Notes under the pieces: model-generated
Database searches by the model: none
Told to the model about the DNA's origin: nothing
The model's input: the letters and a program-made list of their open reading frames with translations, nothing else
Shown: positions 8,899 through 17,873 of the stretch, one piece after another
Layout: every line of letters begins with the position of its first letter
Numbering within the stretch: the first letter of the stretch is position 1
Origin: Haliea sp964022665
Lineage (GTDB): Bacteria > Pseudomonadota > Gammaproteobacteria > Pseudomonadales > Halieaceae
Direction: 5' to 3'
Assembly: GCA_964022665.1 (NCBI GenBank)
Contig: CAXIDF010000011.1
Coordinates: 62,001-126,000 of the forward strand
Length of the DNA stretch: 64,000 bases
Position numbers and translations under genes: made by a program

Positions 8899-11328
8899 CT
8901 AGAACGTGTAGACCGCGTCGAAGCCGAAGGTGCGCGGCTGACCCCAGGTGTTGCCTGCCCAGCCCAGGGTGCCGAAGTCGATACCCCACTCGCGGTACTC
9001 TTTGTCCGTCAGGTTGCGTACCCAGGCAGACAGGCGCAGGTCACCCTTTTCACCCATGCTGAGTTCATCCAGCGTGATGCGTGCGTTGAGCAGGGTGCGC
9101 GCCTCGGAGGCATCAAACTGGTTCTGGAATGGGTGGAAAACCATGCTGTCGGTGTAGGCGACATCCAGTCGAGCACTCAGGCGCCCCATTCCGGTGTTGG
9201 GGGTGGAGTACTGCAGGCCGAGCGACGCGGTGTTCTCGGGCGCGCGGGTGACGGTAACCACATCCTTGATGTTCTCAATCTGGTTGGTCACTGGGTTGCG
9301 CGCGTTGTACTCGTCGAACTCCGCATCGAGGTAGCCGTAGTTCATATCCACGGACACGGTTTCGGTGAGCAGTGCGATCACTTCCAGCTCAAGGCCCATG
9401 TAGGTCGCTTCACCGGCGTTGGTGATACGGCTGGAGGCGCCGCCACTGCCGGCTTCAAACACCGCGATCTGCATGTCCTTGTAGTTGTTGTAGAACACCG
9501 CACCGTTCACGCGCAGGCGACGGTCCAGCCAGTCGGATTTCATGCCCAGCTCGTAGGAGTCGAGTGTCTCCTCCTCGTAGGGCTCCTCCCAGGCCGTGGC
9601 ACTGGACGCCCGGCTGTTGAAGCCGCCGCCGTTGTAGCCCGTGGAGTAGGTGGCGTAGACGTTCATGTCCGGGCTGACCGAATAGTTGGCGGTCAGCAGG
9701 TAGCTGATGTTGTCCCAGGTGTCCTCGTTGGTGAACCGGTCGTCGAAGCTGACATGGTTGAGGCCTTCATTGAACAGGAAGGCTTCGCGATCATCCTCGG
9801 TGTAACGCAAGCCGGCGGTGATATCCAGCTGGTCGGTCAGGGAATAGGTTGCCTGGCCGTACACCGCCGTGGACTCGGAGGTCTGGCCGTAGATAAAGTC
9901 CTGGAAGCCGTTGAGGTTCGGATCGGCACCCGGGAACGGGAAGGGCAGCGGCAGCCGCTGGCTGCCCTGGCAGACCGGGCCGGTGCCAAAGTCGTCACAG
10001 AAGCCAGCGCCGATGAAGGCTCCGCCAACTGCGCTGTCTACGAGGAAATTGATCGGCAGTACGAAGCTTTGCGGGTTGTCCTGATAGACTTCCTCTTCGA
10101 ACAGGAATACGCCCACGGTGTATTGCAGGCGGTCATTAAACGCATCGCCGATCAGCTGGAACTCATGGCTCTCCATTTCAATCCAGCCTTCGGGGATGCC
10201 GGCCTGGAAGCCCTGGGTGGGGATTTCCGCGCCACCGCCGTAGAACAGGTCCCGCATGGTGTACGCGCCGCCGTCGAGGTCGGTGGAGTCGTACCCGGAG
10301 TCGGTGTCACGGTTGGCGTAGATGTATTTCAGTGTGAACGGTTCCAACTCCCAGGCCACGGTCAGGTTGTGGCCCTGAACTTCCAGCCACTCTTCGCTGG
10401 ACCCTTCCAGGGTGAATTGCTCGCGGCGCTTGGTAGGGTCACCCACGGTTGCCGCCATCTGTTGGAAGATCTCGCCACCGAGGAATGTGTAGGGAAACGG
10501 GGTTGTGGTGAACCCGTCGTAGATCGAGTCTTTCACCTTGGAGACCTGAAAAGGTGTTGGCACCCCGGTGTTGTCCGTGTCGTCGTAGGCGTAGTCGATG
10601 GTCAGTCCATCGGTGGGTTCCAGGCGCAGCGCCAGGCGGTAGGACGAGTTGTCTTCGCTTGCCAGATCCGGGTTGACGCCGGGGAAGTCGTTGGTGGCCC
10701 AGCCGTCGTATTCCATTTTGCTGCCGGAGATTTTCACCGACAGCATGTCCGCCATTTGCGGCAGGTCGACAGAGCCGGTAAGGCGGCGATAGCCGTCGTT
10801 CCCCACGCTCGCTTCGAGGCGGCCCCCGAATTCGCCAGTGGGCTTGCGCGTGGTCACGTTGATCGCGCCCCCGGTGCTGTTGCGCCCGAACAGCGTTCCT
10901 TGGGGGCCGCGCAGCACTTCGATGGACTGCAGGTCAACGATATCGAAAATAGCGCCGACCGTTTTACTCATGTACACGCCGTCGAGGTAAAAGCTGGTCT
11001 TCGGGTCGGTCATCAGTGAGGTTTCGCCACTGCCCACGCCGCGAATGTAGATGGACATGTTCGAGTTGGAAGACGGTTGCTTCTGCACGTTGGTGTTCGG
11101 TACGAACCCGTTGAGGTCAGTCACGTTGTAAATGCCGAGGTCGGCGATCTGCTCGGCGTTGAATGCAGTAACGGCAATAGGCGTTTCCTGCAACAGCGTT
11201 TCCCGGCGCTGCGCGGTGACCACGACTTCTTCCAGTGCCAGATTCTGCGCCTGAGCCAGGGAGATGAACGGGAACGATGTAGCGGCAATCAATGCGGCCG
11301 CAATGGGGGTGTGCATGTATCTCGGCAT
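8899..11328 (-). CDS. TonB-dependent outer-membrane receptor
   Basis: An 809-residue outer-membrane receptor. A signal peptide ends near SLAQAQ. It is followed by the TonB box region EEVVVTAQRRE, then a plug domain (~50-160) with VEVLRGPQGTLFGRNSTGG, then a 22-strand-type barrel ending in the typical aromatic terminus FGFDAVYTF. GGAG lies 7 bp before the ATG at 11328. The VTAQRRE/RNSTGG pattern is usual in receptors of marine and sphingomonad-type bacteria that take up diverse compounds, not only siderophores (established knowledge). No Fur box is seen nearby, so the substrate is open. It stands alone in its transcription unit. Confidence 0.9.
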   Translation of the reverse strand: MPRYMHTPIAAALIAATSFPFISLAQAQNLALEEVVVTAQRRETLLQETPIAVTAFNAEQIADLGIYNVTDLNGFVPNTNVQKQPSSNSNMSIYIRGVGSGETSLMTDPKTSFYLDGVYMSKTVGAIFDIVDLQSIEVLRGPQGTLFGRNSTGGAINVTTRKPTGEFGGRLEASVGNDGYRRLTGSVDLPQMADMLSVKISGSKMEYDGWATNDFPGVNPDLASEDNSSYRLALRLEPTDGLTIDYAYDDTDNTGVPTPFQVSKVKDSIYDGFTTTPFPYTFLGGEIFQQMAATVGDPTKRREQFTLEGSSEEWLEVQGHNLTVAWELEPFTLKYIYANRDTDSGYDSTDLDGGAYTMRDLFYGGGAEIPTQGFQAGIPEGWIEMESHEFQLIGDAFNDRLQYTVGVFLFEEEVYQDNPQSFVLPINFLVDSAVGGAFIGAGFCDDFGTGPVCQGSQRLPLPFPFPGADPNLNGFQDFIYGQTSESTAVYGQATYSLTDQLDITAGLRYTEDDREAFLFNEGLNHVSFDDRFTNEDTWDNISYLLTANYSVSPDMNVYATYSTGYNGGGFNSRASSATAWEEPYEEETLDSYELGMKSDWLDRRLRVNGAVFYNNYKDMQIAVFEAGSGGASSRITNAGEATYMGLELEVIALLTETVSVDMNYGYLDAEFDEYNARNPVTNQIENIKDVVTVTRAPENTASLGLQYSTPNTGMGRLSARLDVAYTDSMVFHPFQNQFDASEARTLLNARITLDELSMGEKGDLRLSAWVRNLTDKEYREWGIDFGTLGWAGNTWGQPRTFGFDAVYTF

Positions 11329-11666
11329 GGTAAGGCTCCGTAATCGTTATTATAAGCGTCCTGGAGGGGCGCCTGGGTCCTTCGCCAACACGGTGTGTTG
11401 GCATGTGCAGTTATTGTGTGGTATCGAAAACCTGCAACCGCAGTTTAACTTTGCTTGTGCCAGTGGCGTCAAGTGCCGGAAGTGTAAAAATTTACGCCCG
11501 TGCAGCGATAGCCCCTGCCGGAGGGGCGAGTGAGCCAAAGTGGTGCAATTGCCAGGGTGAAAGTGACGAATACCAGCAACAGTGATTGCGGGGTTTTTTC
11601 ACCCGTGCTTACATGCGACGCAATGCGCGCCGATAGGGAGGGCGATGCCGTGCCGCGGCAATTGCC
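11329..11666. other. Intergenic region between divergent genes
   Basis: A 338-bp gap between the divergent TonB receptor and the GGDEF/EAL gene. On the minus strand a TATAAT hexamer (11349-11354) lies about 20 bp before the receptor start, without a convincing -35 box. A GC hairpin (GCCCCT at 11511-11516 with AGGGGC at 11522-11527) has no T run. No open frame here looks like a gene. Confidence 0.5.
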
Positions 11667-14600
11667 ATGAACGTAGTCAGGAAAAGCGGCTCAGCCAACC
11701 TTGCACCGGCCCTGTTGTCGGTTTTTGTGCTGTTTCTGGGTACGGCTCTCACCATCGCGATGTGGCAGCACAACCACCAGCGTGAACAGGTGCTTCTGCG
11801 CTCCGCGTTTAACGCGGAAGTCGAGCGCCTGGTGGCGGTGGCAGAGAAACAGCTGCATGCGTACGGTGTTGTGATGCGTGGCCTGCAGGGTTTTTTTCAG
11901 GGTTCGGAGAGCGTTGAGTATCCGGAGTTCCTGGCGTACACACGAGCCCTCAACGCCACATCAGAGCTCGCAGGTCTGCAGGGGATTGCATGGGTGCAAC
12001 TGGTGCCGCGCAGTGGTCTCGATAAACACATGGAGACCATGAGGTCGCAGTTGCCGGTCGAGTACCGCATTCGCCCCCCGGGTGATGCCGAATGGCTGGC
12101 TCCCATTGCCTATATTGAACCCATGGCTGGCGCTAACCTGCGCGCCATCGGCTTGGATATCTATCAGATTCCGGTGGCACGGGCAGCCGCCGAAAAAGCG
12201 CGTGACCTCGGCGAAATCGTGATTACCCGACCCCTGCAGTTGGTCCAGGATCAGTCGGGTGACGACTTTCAGCAACAAGTGCAGCCGGGGGCTCCCTCAT
12301 TCGTCATGTATTTGCCCATTTATGGTGCATCCGCGGTGCCGGACACCCTTGCAGCCCGCCGCGCACGGATCATTGGCTACGTGGATGTACCCTTCAGAGT
12401 GACGGATTTGATCTCGGATATGGCGAGAGAGATCAACGCCGGGCTGGATTTCGACATTTATGATGGTGACCCAGCAACCCCTGGCAACCTTCTCTATCTG
12501 TCGGACGCGATTTCCCACGCGGAGCGCGCCGCGCGTGGCGAGGTGCAGATAGAGCGCAGCCTAACGGTGGGTACTCGCCGCTGGACCTTTTACGTGAGCT
12601 CTACGCCCGCCTTCCGTACTGCGGTGCTGGCGTCAGGCCGTGCATCGACGATGTTCATGGCAGGTGGCGCCGCCAGCCTGGCGCTCGCTTTGCTGGTGCT
12701 GGTTATCGCCCGCGGGCGCGACCGCAGCGACAGACGTGCTCAGCGGTTAGCGAACCTCTATCACGCACTGAGCGAGGTGAACCAGGCCATCGTACGCATG
12801 GACAGCGAGGCAGACCTCATGCCGCTGGTGTGCAACGTAGCCGTTCGCTTCGGGGGGTTCACGCTGGCCTGGGTAGGTCGCATAGACCCCGACACCGGTG
12901 ACATTATCGGTGTTGCAGGCACGGGTGAGGGGCGAGAATATTTCGACAGCAAGTCTCTGTCGATTCACGCCGACCACCCCGGCGGGGGCGGATCCATGGC
13001 TACCGCCGCACGCGAAAATCGGCCCGTAGTGGTCAACGACTATCTTGACCCTTCCCTGACTGATCCTTGGCATGAACGTGCCCGCGAGTTCGGCTGGCGC
13101 TCGTCAGCCGCATTTCCCATCCCGCGCGGTGGCAAGCCTTTCGCGGTGCTCAGCGTCTACCACGCCCACCGCGATGTATTCGACGATGAAGCGATGGACC
13201 TGCTGCACGAAATGTGCGCCGATATCAGCTTCGCGCTGAACAACTTTGACCGCGAGGAGCAGCGCGCGAACTTTGAGAAGGCCATTCGAGAAAGCGAATC
13301 GCTGCTGTCGACCATCCTGGAAAATGTGGGAGCCTGCATATACCTGAAGGACCTCGACGGTAAATACCTGTTCGTCAATCAGCAGGTATTGGCGACCTGG
13401 GGTGTGGACCGCGACTACATCATTGGCCGTAGTGACGAGCAGCTGTTCGATGCCGACAGTGCTGCACGTATCCGCGAGAGTGACCGCAAAGTACTGATAT
13501 CCGGTGAGTTTCAGGAGCGTGAGGAAGTGGATGCGATCAGTAGCACCGGCAAGAGCCGCGTCTTCTGGTCGGTGAAGATTCCGCTTCGTAACGCGGACGG
13601 CAATGTTTATGCGCTCTGTGGGATTTCCACCGATATCACCGAACACCGCGACAACCGTGACCGCATACTGTTCCTCAGTAATTACGATCCGCTTACGGGT
13701 TTGCCGAACCGTGAATTACTGCATGAGAAAACGCGATTGGCGGTAGCAGCAGCCGCGGCAGGTTCCACGCCGTTGTCGCTGCTCTATATTGATCTGGATC
13801 GTTTTCAGTTGATTAATGAATCGCTGGGACTTGCAGTGGGAGATGGTGTGCTCAAGGCGCTATCCAAAAGACTTGAGGGCGAGTTGAATCTGGAAGCTAC
13901 GCTGTGCCGTATGGGCGGCGATGAGTTTTTCCTGCTCCTGCCTGGTGCGGCCCAAAGCGAGGCAGCGGATGTGGCGGCGCGCTTGCTGAACCGGATAGCA
14001 GAGCCTCTCGAACTGGATTCTCAGCGCCTCAGCGTAACGGCAAGCATAGGCATCGCCTGCTTCCCTGAGCATGGCAGAGACCTGGATCAACTCACCCAGG
14101 CCGCCGATGCCGCCGTTTCCCGAGCCAAGCTGGCGGGGCGCAACGCGTTCTGCGTATTTGAAGACAAGATGCGCGTGCACGCGAATGAAACCCTGCAGAT
14201 CGAGAACCAGCTCAGGGAAGCTCTTGTCGACGGTGACCTCAGCCTGCACTACCAGCCGCAGGTAAGCCTTACCACCGGCGAGATTACAGGGGTGGAGGCG
14301 CTCATTCGCTGGCAGCACCCGACTCTGGGCTTCGTGCCGCCCTCGCGGTTTATCCCGATTGCGGAAGAGAGCGGGCTGATACTCGACATCGGCACTTGGG
14401 TGCTGCGTACCGCCATTGCGCAGCAGGCGCTGTGGCAGGCTGCGGGGCTACCCGTGGGGCCTGTGGCCGTGAACCTTTCCGCGGTGCAGATTTACCGCGA
14501 CGACTTTGCCGACATGGTGAGCCAGATGCTTGCCGACGCGGGGGTCCCTGCGGCACTTCTCGATCTGGAGCTGACTGAGCGCATCGCCATGGAAAGTTCC

Positions 14601-14972
14601 GGCAAGACCCTGGCAACACTCGCCGATCTGCACCGCCGGGGCGTCGTGCTCTCGATTGACGATTTCGGCACCGGCTACTCGTCGCTGAGCTACCTGAAGC
14701 GGTATCCGGTACAGAAATTGAAGATCGACAAAAGTTTTGTCGACGGTGTGGCCGAAGATGCCGAGGATCAGGCGATCGCGCTGGCCGTTATCGGTGTGGC
14801 GCGGGGGCTGGGCTTTCGCACGATCGCCGAGGGTGTGGAAACCCGGGAGCAGTGGCAGTTCCTCAAGGACCACGGCTGCGACGAGTTCCAGGGCTACTAC
14901 TTCAGCAAGCCGCTCCCCGCCAGCGAGTTCGAGGCACTGCTGCGTCAGGTCACATCAGGCAGCGCTGGTTAA
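11667..14972 (+). CDS. Membrane sensor with CHASE, GAF, PAS, GGDEF and EAL domains
   Basis: A 1101-residue c-di-GMP turnover protein. Order: membrane helix (~10-30), periplasmic CHASE-type sensor (~75-230), second helix (~331-350), GAF-like region (~370-520), PAS with PAC (~530-650), GGDEF (~660-820) and EAL (~835-1090). The cyclase motif is intact (MGGDEFF, ~750-754). The phosphodiesterase has EALIRWQHP (~877) and DDFGTGYSS, so both activities are possible from sequence; which dominates cannot be told. The ATG at 11667 starts a positively charged leader before the first helix. The 3' end overlaps the convergent antiporter gene by 18 bp. Confidence 0.9.
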   Translation: MNVVRKSGSANLAPALLSVFVLFLGTALTIAMWQHNHQREQVLLRSAFNAEVERLVAVAEKQLHAYGVVMRGLQGFFQGSESVEYPEFLAYTRALNATSELAGLQGIAWVQLVPRSGLDKHMETMRSQLPVEYRIRPPGDAEWLAPIAYIEPMAGANLRAIGLDIYQIPVARAAAEKARDLGEIVITRPLQLVQDQSGDDFQQQVQPGAPSFVMYLPIYGASAVPDTLAARRARIIGYVDVPFRVTDLISDMAREINAGLDFDIYDGDPATPGNLLYLSDAISHAERAARGEVQIERSLTVGTRRWTFYVSSTPAFRTAVLASGRASTMFMAGGAASLALALLVLVIARGRDRSDRRAQRLANLYHALSEVNQAIVRMDSEADLMPLVCNVAVRFGGFTLAWVGRIDPDTGDIIGVAGTGEGREYFDSKSLSIHADHPGGGGSMATAARENRPVVVNDYLDPSLTDPWHERAREFGWRSSAAFPIPRGGKPFAVLSVYHAHRDVFDDEAMDLLHEMCADISFALNNFDREEQRANFEKAIRESESLLSTILENVGACIYLKDLDGKYLFVNQQVLATWGVDRDYIIGRSDEQLFDADSAARIRESDRKVLISGEFQEREEVDAISSTGKSRVFWSVKIPLRNADGNVYALCGISTDITEHRDNRDRILFLSNYDPLTGLPNRELLHEKTRLAVAAAAAGSTPLSLLYIDLDRFQLINESLGLAVGDGVLKALSKRLEGELNLEATLCRMGGDEFFLLLPGAAQSEAADVAARLLNRIAEPLELDSQRLSVTASIGIACFPEHGRDLDQLTQAADAAVSRAKLAGRNAFCVFEDKMRVHANETLQIENQLREALVDGDLSLHYQPQVSLTTGEITGVEALIRWQHPTLGFVPPSRFIPIAEESGLILDIGTWVLRTAIAQQALWQAAGLPVGPVAVNLSAVQIYRDDFADMVSQMLADAGVPAALLDLELTERIAMESSGKTLATLADLHRRGVVLSIDDFGTGYSSLSYLKRYPVQKLKIDKSFVDGVAEDAEDQAIALAVIGVARGLGFRTIAEGVETREQWQFLKDHGCDEFQGYYFSKPLPASEFEALLRQVTSGSAG

Positions 14973-15923
14973 CAGTACCCAGCACGTGTAAGCCACAAAA
15001 CACAGAATCAGCAGGGTGCCCTCCACGCGGTTGATGCGCCCCTGGCCGCGCCGTCGATAACCCATCACGCAGAGCAGGAGCGCCAGCGCGCCCATACTGA
15101 GCACATCGCGGCCCAATACTTCGGGGGGCACGGTGATTTCGGCAATACCACCGGCAATACCCACCACGGCGAGTGTATTGAACAGATTGGAGCCGATCAC
15201 GTTGCCCAGCGCAATGTCGCTCTCGCCCTTGCGCGCGGCAATCACCGACGATGCCAGCTCGGGCAGTGAGGTGCCGATGGCGACGATGGTGAGGCCGATG
15301 ACGAGGTCGCTGACACCCAGGCTCTGCGCAATCAGTACCGCTCCCCAAACCAGCAGCCTCGAGGCCGCGACCAGCAACACCAGGCCAAAGAACAGCCAGA
15401 ACAGCGCGCGCCCGAGCGCCATGTTCTTCGCGCTCTCGTGTTCAGCGCTGACCTCGGTGGCGAGGGTGTCGGCGGGGCCCCGCAGTCCCTGGTAGATGGT
15501 CCAGCCCATGAGCAGGACAAACACCCCCAGCAGGACAAAAGCCTCGCCGTGGATAATGACCCCATCGGCCACCTGCCACGCCGCCAGCGCCGTTACCGCC
15601 AGCAGAACAGGCAGTTCCTTGCGCAGGATCTGTGAGTGCACGGCAAGCGGGCTGAGCACGGCGGTCACACCGAGAATCAGCGCAATGTTGGTGATGTTGG
15701 ATCCGTAGGCGTTGCCCAGTGCCAGACCGGGGTTACCCTCGCTGGAGGCGATGGCAGAAACGACCATCTCCGGCGCGGAGGTGCCGAAACCAATAATCAC
15801 CATGCCGATGAGCAGCGGTGGAACGTTGAAGTGCCAGGCGGTGGCTGCGGCCCCCGACACAAAGCGGTCTGCACTCCAGACCAGTACAACGAGGCCGATG
15901 AGAACGGCTGCCAACGCAATCAT
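14955..15923 (-). CDS. Calcium/sodium antiporter, CaCA family (YrbG-like)
   Basis: A 322-residue inner-membrane cation exchanger with about ten helices. The two inverted alpha-repeats are visible: GFGTSAPEMVVS in the N-half and AIGTSLPELASS in the C-half, with the paired acidic residues expected in K+-dependent or prokaryotic Ca2+/Na+ exchangers. The GNAYGSNITNIALILG and GNVIGSNLFNTLAVVG stretches are also family hallmarks. Ion specificity is inferred from the family. The start at 15923 (MIALAAVLIG) places the first helix at once. Its 3' end overlaps the end of the convergent GGDEF/EAL gene. Confidence 0.9.
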   Translation of the reverse strand: MIALAAVLIGLVVLVWSADRFVSGAAATAWHFNVPPLLIGMVIIGFGTSAPEMVVSAIASSEGNPGLALGNAYGSNITNIALILGVTAVLSPLAVHSQILRKELPVLLAVTALAAWQVADGVIIHGEAFVLLGVFVLLMGWTIYQGLRGPADTLATEVSAEHESAKNMALGRALFWLFFGLVLLVAASRLLVWGAVLIAQSLGVSDLVIGLTIVAIGTSLPELASSVIAARKGESDIALGNVIGSNLFNTLAVVGIAGGIAEITVPPEVLGRDVLSMGALALLLCVMGYRRRGQGRINRVEGTLLILCFVAYTCWVLLTSAA

Positions 15924-16170
15924 GACTCTGCTCCTGGAACAGGTTGGTGCCGGGTGACCCCGGCTGCTGCCCGCAAGATACTGACGATGGCGTGCGGTAG
16001 CCAGCGTCTCCCCGTATCAATAATACCGTTTCGGGCGCCAGTGCAGCGTTGCACAGGTTTTCCGCGTCTCCGGTTTACATCACCCGCACAGCCGCTACAC
16101 TGGGGTGCTCGCGAGTTACTGCGCGCTGCACTGCGTAGTTTCCCCTTTCCCTACGCATCAGGAGCACAGT

Positions 16171-16599
16171 ATGAGCGCAGCTAAAGCAGGCGATAGCGTC
16201 AGCATTCATTACACCGGCACCCTCGACGACGGCACCGTATTCGACAGCAGCGATGGCCGCGACCCCCTTCAGTTCGAGGTGGGTTCCGGGCAGATCATCC
16301 CCGGCCTTGATCGTGCCATTGAGGGCATGACGGTGGGCGACAAGAAGCAGGTGAACGTGGCCGCGGACGACGCCTACGGCCAACCGGCCGACGAAGCGCG
16401 GCAGGAGGTCGCCCGTTCCCAGATACCGGAGAACATTCCGTTGGAGCCGGGTCTGCAGCTGCAGATGCAAACCCCCGATGGCCAGGCTATTCCTGTACGT
16501 GTCGCCGAAGTGGGCGAAGACGTGGTGGTGCTGGATGCCAACCACCCGCTGGCAGGCAAGGACCTCACCTTTGATATCGAGCTTGTTGCGATCGGGTAA
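16171..16599 (+). CDS. FKBP-type peptidyl-prolyl isomerase (SlyD/FkpB-like)
   Basis: A 142-residue cytoplasmic prolyl isomerase/chaperone. The FKBP core is SIHYTGTLDDGTVFDSS at the start and GQIIPGLDRAIEGMTVGDKK, interrupted by an insert-in-flap domain (~70-125, AYGQPADEARQEV onward), the arrangement of SlyD. The His-rich metal-binding tail of E. coli SlyD is absent; the protein ends at DLTFDIELVAIG. AGGAG lies at 16160-16164, just before the ATG at 16171. It is monocistronic and followed by a clear terminator. Confidence 0.9.
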   Translation: MSAAKAGDSVSIHYTGTLDDGTVFDSSDGRDPLQFEVGSGQIIPGLDRAIEGMTVGDKKQVNVAADDAYGQPADEARQEVARSQIPENIPLEPGLQLQMQTPDGQAIPVRVAEVGEDVVVLDANHPLAGKDLTFDIELVAIG

Positions 16600-16616
16600 A
16601 GCCGCTTTGTGTTTTG

Positions 16617-16641
16617 CCCTGCCTGTGATAAATAGGCAGGG
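16617..16641 (+). terminator. Intrinsic terminator after the FKBP gene
   Basis: An 8-bp stem (CCCTGCCT at 16617-16624 with AGGCAGGG at 16634-16641), 9-nt loop, followed by TTACTTTT. The IS5-type element starts 10 bp further on. Confidence 0.8.
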
Positions 16642-16651
16642 TTACTTTTAA

Positions 16652-17847
16652 GGCATCTCTGATTAATTCAGGCATTCGTTCATAATAGACGGCATCTTCA
16701 ATTCAGGTTGAACCCCATGCGTCAGGACTCTTTTTCTGGAAGCGGCTTCGAGAAGTACCGCAAGAAAACCCGCAAGGAACAGTTCCTTGAGGAAATGGAA
16801 ACCATCATTCCCTGGAAAGAACTCTGTGACGCTATTGAGCCGTACTATCCCAAGCCGGAGGGCGCCGGTCGCAGACCCGTCGGTATCGAGAGGATGCTGA
16901 GAATCCACTTCCTGCAGCACTGGTTCAACCTCTCCGATCCGGCTGCCGAAGAAGCTCTGTACGATTCCCAGGCGCTGCGTAACTTTGTAGGCATCGACCT
17001 GGGGCGCGAACCTGCACCGGATGAGACCACGATTTGCAAGTTCCGCCATCTGATGGAGAAGCACAATCTGGGCGACCAATTGTTCCACTTGGTGAACCAG
17101 TACCTCAAGGACAACGGGATGAAGGTATCCCGCGGCACCATCGTCGATGCCAGCATCATCAGCGCACCGAGTTCCACCAAGAACAAGAAGAAAGAGCGCG
17201 ATCCGGAAATGAAGCAGACGAAAAAGGGTAACCAGTGGTATTTCGGCATGAAGGCGCATATTGGCGTCGACAGTAAAACCCGGCTCATTCACTCGGTGGT
17301 CGCGACAGCGGCCAACGTACACGACTCCCAGGTCCTGCCTGACCTGCTTCACGGCGAAGAAACCCGGGTTTGGGGCGACTCCGCCTACACCGGCCAAAAG
17401 CAGACGATCACCGATTACGCCCCCCTTGCTCAAGACTTTACCCAGGCCAAAGGCAGCCGCAACCGAAAGCTGACTGAAGACCAGCGCGCGAAAAACCGGA
17501 ACAAGTCGCGCGTCCGGGCACGTGTGGAGCATCAGTTCGGGATTATCAAGCGGCAGTTTGGCTTTAACAAAGTCCGCTACCGTGGGCTGGCGAAAAACGC
17601 TCATCGCCTGTTCGTCGCCTGCGCCCTGAGTAACCTTGTTGTTGCAAAGAAGGCGCTGTTGGGTAGAAGCCGAATGTAATTGCAGGGAAGTTGCGCCTGA
17701 TGCGCAGCTATTCGGGGCCATATTGCCCCGAACGACAAAATAGACCGGCGATTCCGCATGACGTTTCCGCGGAGATGCCCCAGAAATGATGGGAAGTGGA
17801 AGATACTGGATCGGTCCGCTATTCATCGGCAATTAATCAGATGATCC
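16652..17847 (+). mobile_element. Complete IS5-family insertion sequence, 1196 bp
   Basis: One transposase gene between imperfect terminal inverted repeats. The left end (16652-16667) is GGCATCTCTGATTAAT; the right end (17832-17847), read inward, is GGATCATCTGATTAAT, 12 of 16 identical. The element is flanked on both sides by TTAA (16648-16651 and 17848-17851), a 4-bp duplication fitting the YTAR target of the IS5 subgroup. The ends, duplication and intact transposase suggest a fairly recent insertion. It separates the FKBP terminator from the beta-helix/cytochrome gene, whose start codon is 22 bp beyond the right duplication. Confidence 0.9.
16717..17679 (+). CDS. IS5-family transposase
   Basis: A 320-residue DDE transposase. 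It opens with MRQDSFSGSGFEKYRKKTRK, typical of the IS5 subgroup, with the N-terminal DUF772-like region RMLRIHFLQHWFNLSD. Catalytic residues are visible in TIVDASIISAPSS, WGDSAYTG and RARVEHQFGIIKRQFG. The ATG at 16717 is used; a TTG 9 bp upstream is also in frame. No frameshift or stop is present, so the protein may be active. It is encoded on the same strand as the beta-helix gene that follows. Confidence 0.92.
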   Translation: MRQDSFSGSGFEKYRKKTRKEQFLEEMETIIPWKELCDAIEPYYPKPEGAGRRPVGIERMLRIHFLQHWFNLSDPAAEEALYDSQALRNFVGIDLGREPAPDETTICKFRHLMEKHNLGDQLFHLVNQYLKDNGMKVSRGTIVDASIISAPSSTKNKKKERDPEMKQTKKGNQWYFGMKAHIGVDSKTRLIHSVVATAANVHDSQVLPDLLHGEETRVWGDSAYTGQKQTITDYAPLAQDFTQAKGSRNRKLTEDQRAKNRNKSRVRARVEHQFGIIKRQFGFNKVRYRGLAKNAHRLFVACALSNLVVAKKALLGRSRM

Positions 17848-17853
17848 TTAAAC

Positions 17854-17859
17854 TATAAT
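17854..17859 (+). promoter_or_regulatory. Possible -10 box at the IS5 right junction
   Basis: A perfect TATAAT lies just outside the IS5 target duplication and 14 bp before the start codon of the beta-helix gene. Any -35 box would now be within the IS end (AATTAA at 17831-17836, spacing 17), so the promoter may be a hybrid made by the insertion. The very short leader makes this tentative. Confidence 0.35.
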
Positions 17860-17873
17860 AAATCGGAAGCACG

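Noticed and set aside
8863..11019. 718-codon plus-strand frame opposite the TonB receptor
   Set aside because: It mirrors a receptor gene with clear plug and barrel motifs; its product is rich in Val, Gly and His without any domain, typical of high-GC antisense frames.
16663..17832. 389-codon minus-strand frame in the IS5 element
   Set aside because: The plus strand encodes the complete transposase; the antisense frame has no motifs and spans both IS ends.
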